The notes under the pieces are model-generated. The model was given only the letters and a program-made list of their open reading frames with translations, was not told where the DNA came from and made no database searches. Positions 42,048 to 42,576 of a stretch of 42,576 nucleotides of DNA are shown here, in pieces. Numbering within the stretch: position 1 is the first letter of the stretch; each line of letters opens with the position of its first letter. This DNA comes from Desulfobulbaceae bacterium (GTDB taxonomy: Bacteria; Desulfobacterota; Desulfobulbia; Desulfobulbales; Desulfobulbaceae), in NCBI GenBank assembly GCA_023544645.1, contig JAMJFO010000026.1, positions 1-42,576 on the forward strand, written 5' to 3'. A program made the translations under genes and the position numbers.

Positions 42048-42524
42048 GTGCGGTTTGTCCTGCTGATCATTCTGGTTGTTGTCCTGGACCAGCTGAGCAA
42101 GCTCTGGGTTGTCGGCAACTTTGATCTGTATGAATCATGGCCGGTGATACCGGGTTTTTTCAGCCTGACCTACCTGACCAACACCGGCGCGGCCTTCGGC
42201 ATCCTGGCCGGGCATCCCACCTGGTGGCGTCAGGTATTTTTTGTCACCGTGGCCCTGGTGGCCCTGGTGGTTATCGGTTTCATGTACCGCCGCCTGCGCA
42301 ACGAATCGGGGTGGTATGAGGTTTCCCTGGCTTTTATTGCCGGCGGCGCCCTCGGCAACGTCATCGACCGGGTGCGGCTGGGATCGGTTGTCGATTTTCT
42401 TGATGTGTATATCGGCACGCACCACTGGCCGGCATTCAACATTGCCGACTCGGCGATCACCGTCGGAGTAGCTGTCTTTCTGGTAAAAAATATTTTTTTC
42501 GATGAACAGCCGGTGAACAAATGA
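42048..42524 (+). CDS. lspA: Lipoprotein signal peptidase LspA (signal peptidase II)
   Basis: A 158-residue inner-membrane aspartyl peptidase that cleaves the signal peptide of diacylated prolipoproteins. The four-helix layout and motifs are intact: VVLDQLSKLWV, NTGAAFGIL, GALGNVIDRVRLG (first catalytic Asp) and FNIADSAITVG (second). The start is GTG at 42048, with GGCGGGAAAG upstream. The stop codon overlaps the first 2 bp of the palindromic repeat. Confidence 0.96.
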   Translation: MRFVLLIILVVVLDQLSKLWVVGNFDLYESWPVIPGFFSLTYLTNTGAAFGILAGHPTWWRQVFFVTVALVALVVIGFMYRRLRNESGWYEVSLAFIAGGALGNVIDRVRLGSVVDFLDVYIGTHHWPAFNIADSAITVGVAVFLVKNIFFDEQPVNK

Positions 42525-42545
42525 TGGACTCGTAAAAAGTCCATC
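42523..42545. repeat. 23-bp palindromic repeat, copy 2
   Basis: Identical to the copy at 29493-29515 (arms GATGGACT and AGTCCATC, loop CGTAAAA, then ACAC). It begins within the lspA stop codon. Just after it, at about 42557-42576, GATGGCTAAGTAAAAATTTC looks like a diverged half of the same motif cut off by the window edge. There is no T-run, so it is not a classic terminator. Confidence 0.85.
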
Positions 42546-42576
42546 ACACACTCAAAGATGGCTAAGTAAAAATTTC

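Noticed and set aside
42523-42545. Palindrome after lspA as Rho-independent terminator
   Set aside because: No T-run follows the hairpin, and the identical sequence occurs elsewhere in a different context, so it is treated as a repeat.

Overview
The window is a chromosomal segment of a Gram-negative, anaerobic-type bacterium. It is most likely a member of the Desulfobacterota (former deltaproteobacteria, Desulfobulbales-like). This is inferred from the combination of a PAS/sigma-54 activator beside a NifX-like protein, an Mrp/Mbh-type antiporter cluster, a CooC-type nickel ATPase, a DUF39 homocysteine-synthesis protein, a LarE sulfur transferase, an Fe-dependent alcohol dehydrogenase and dispersed palindromic repeats. 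No single marker fixes the species. Most genes are moderately GC-rich; the stretch 4600-5765 is clearly AT-rich and decayed.

Layout. (1) Bases 1-4598, minus strand: a tight signalling operon, in order sigma-54 activator, NifX/NifB-like small protein, membrane histidine kinase, single-domain response regulator, then a kinase-like protein that runs off the left edge. That last protein keeps its phospho-accepting His but has lost the ATP-binding residues, so the set looks like a Spo0F/Spo0B-style phosphorelay. (2) 4600-5765: a gene graveyard with a frameshifted TauE/SafE fragment facing a frameshifted pilin-like fragment. (3) 5766-13862, plus strand: an Mrp/Mbh-like cation/proton antiporter operon (E, F, G, MbhD-like, MbhE-MrpB fusion, C, D, a second antiporter subunit, two tiny membrane proteins, a third antiporter subunit) with no hydrogenase genes. 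(4) 13960-18399: RNase II/R-type exonuclease, Era GTPase and C-terminal processing protease. (5) 18562-22177, minus: cooC-like, ftsE, ftsX, envC-like, a division/cell-wall operon headed by a metallochaperone ATPase. (6) 22521-24802, plus: a phosphoglycolate phosphatase-like HAD protein and a DUF445 membrane protein. (7) 24762-30746, minus: Fe-alcohol dehydrogenase, glycogen branching enzyme and a 901-residue coiled-coil OmpA-family protein. (8) 31137-34686, minus: pheA, tsaD, DUF2062 and ksgA. (9) 34905-36905, plus: DUF39 homocysteine-synthesis protein and LarE-like sulfur transferase. (10) 37109-42524: HU, tRNA-Pro(CGG), a zinc-ribbon protein of unclear function, a corrinoid adenosyltransferase, ileS and lspA.

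Two families of non-coding repeat are scattered between genes. One is a roughly 90-170 bp element in four copies, whose arms are built from 7-nt iterations of AGGCTNN in opposite senses. The other is a 23-bp palindrome in two copies. A 54-bp tandem duplication lies downstream of ksgA.

The strongest candidates for something new are the phosphorelay-like operon at the left edge, the hydrogenase-free Mbh-order antiporter operon whose third antiporter subunit lacks a key lysine, and the DUF39/LarE sulfur pair. All functions are read from motifs and family knowledge; no database search was run.
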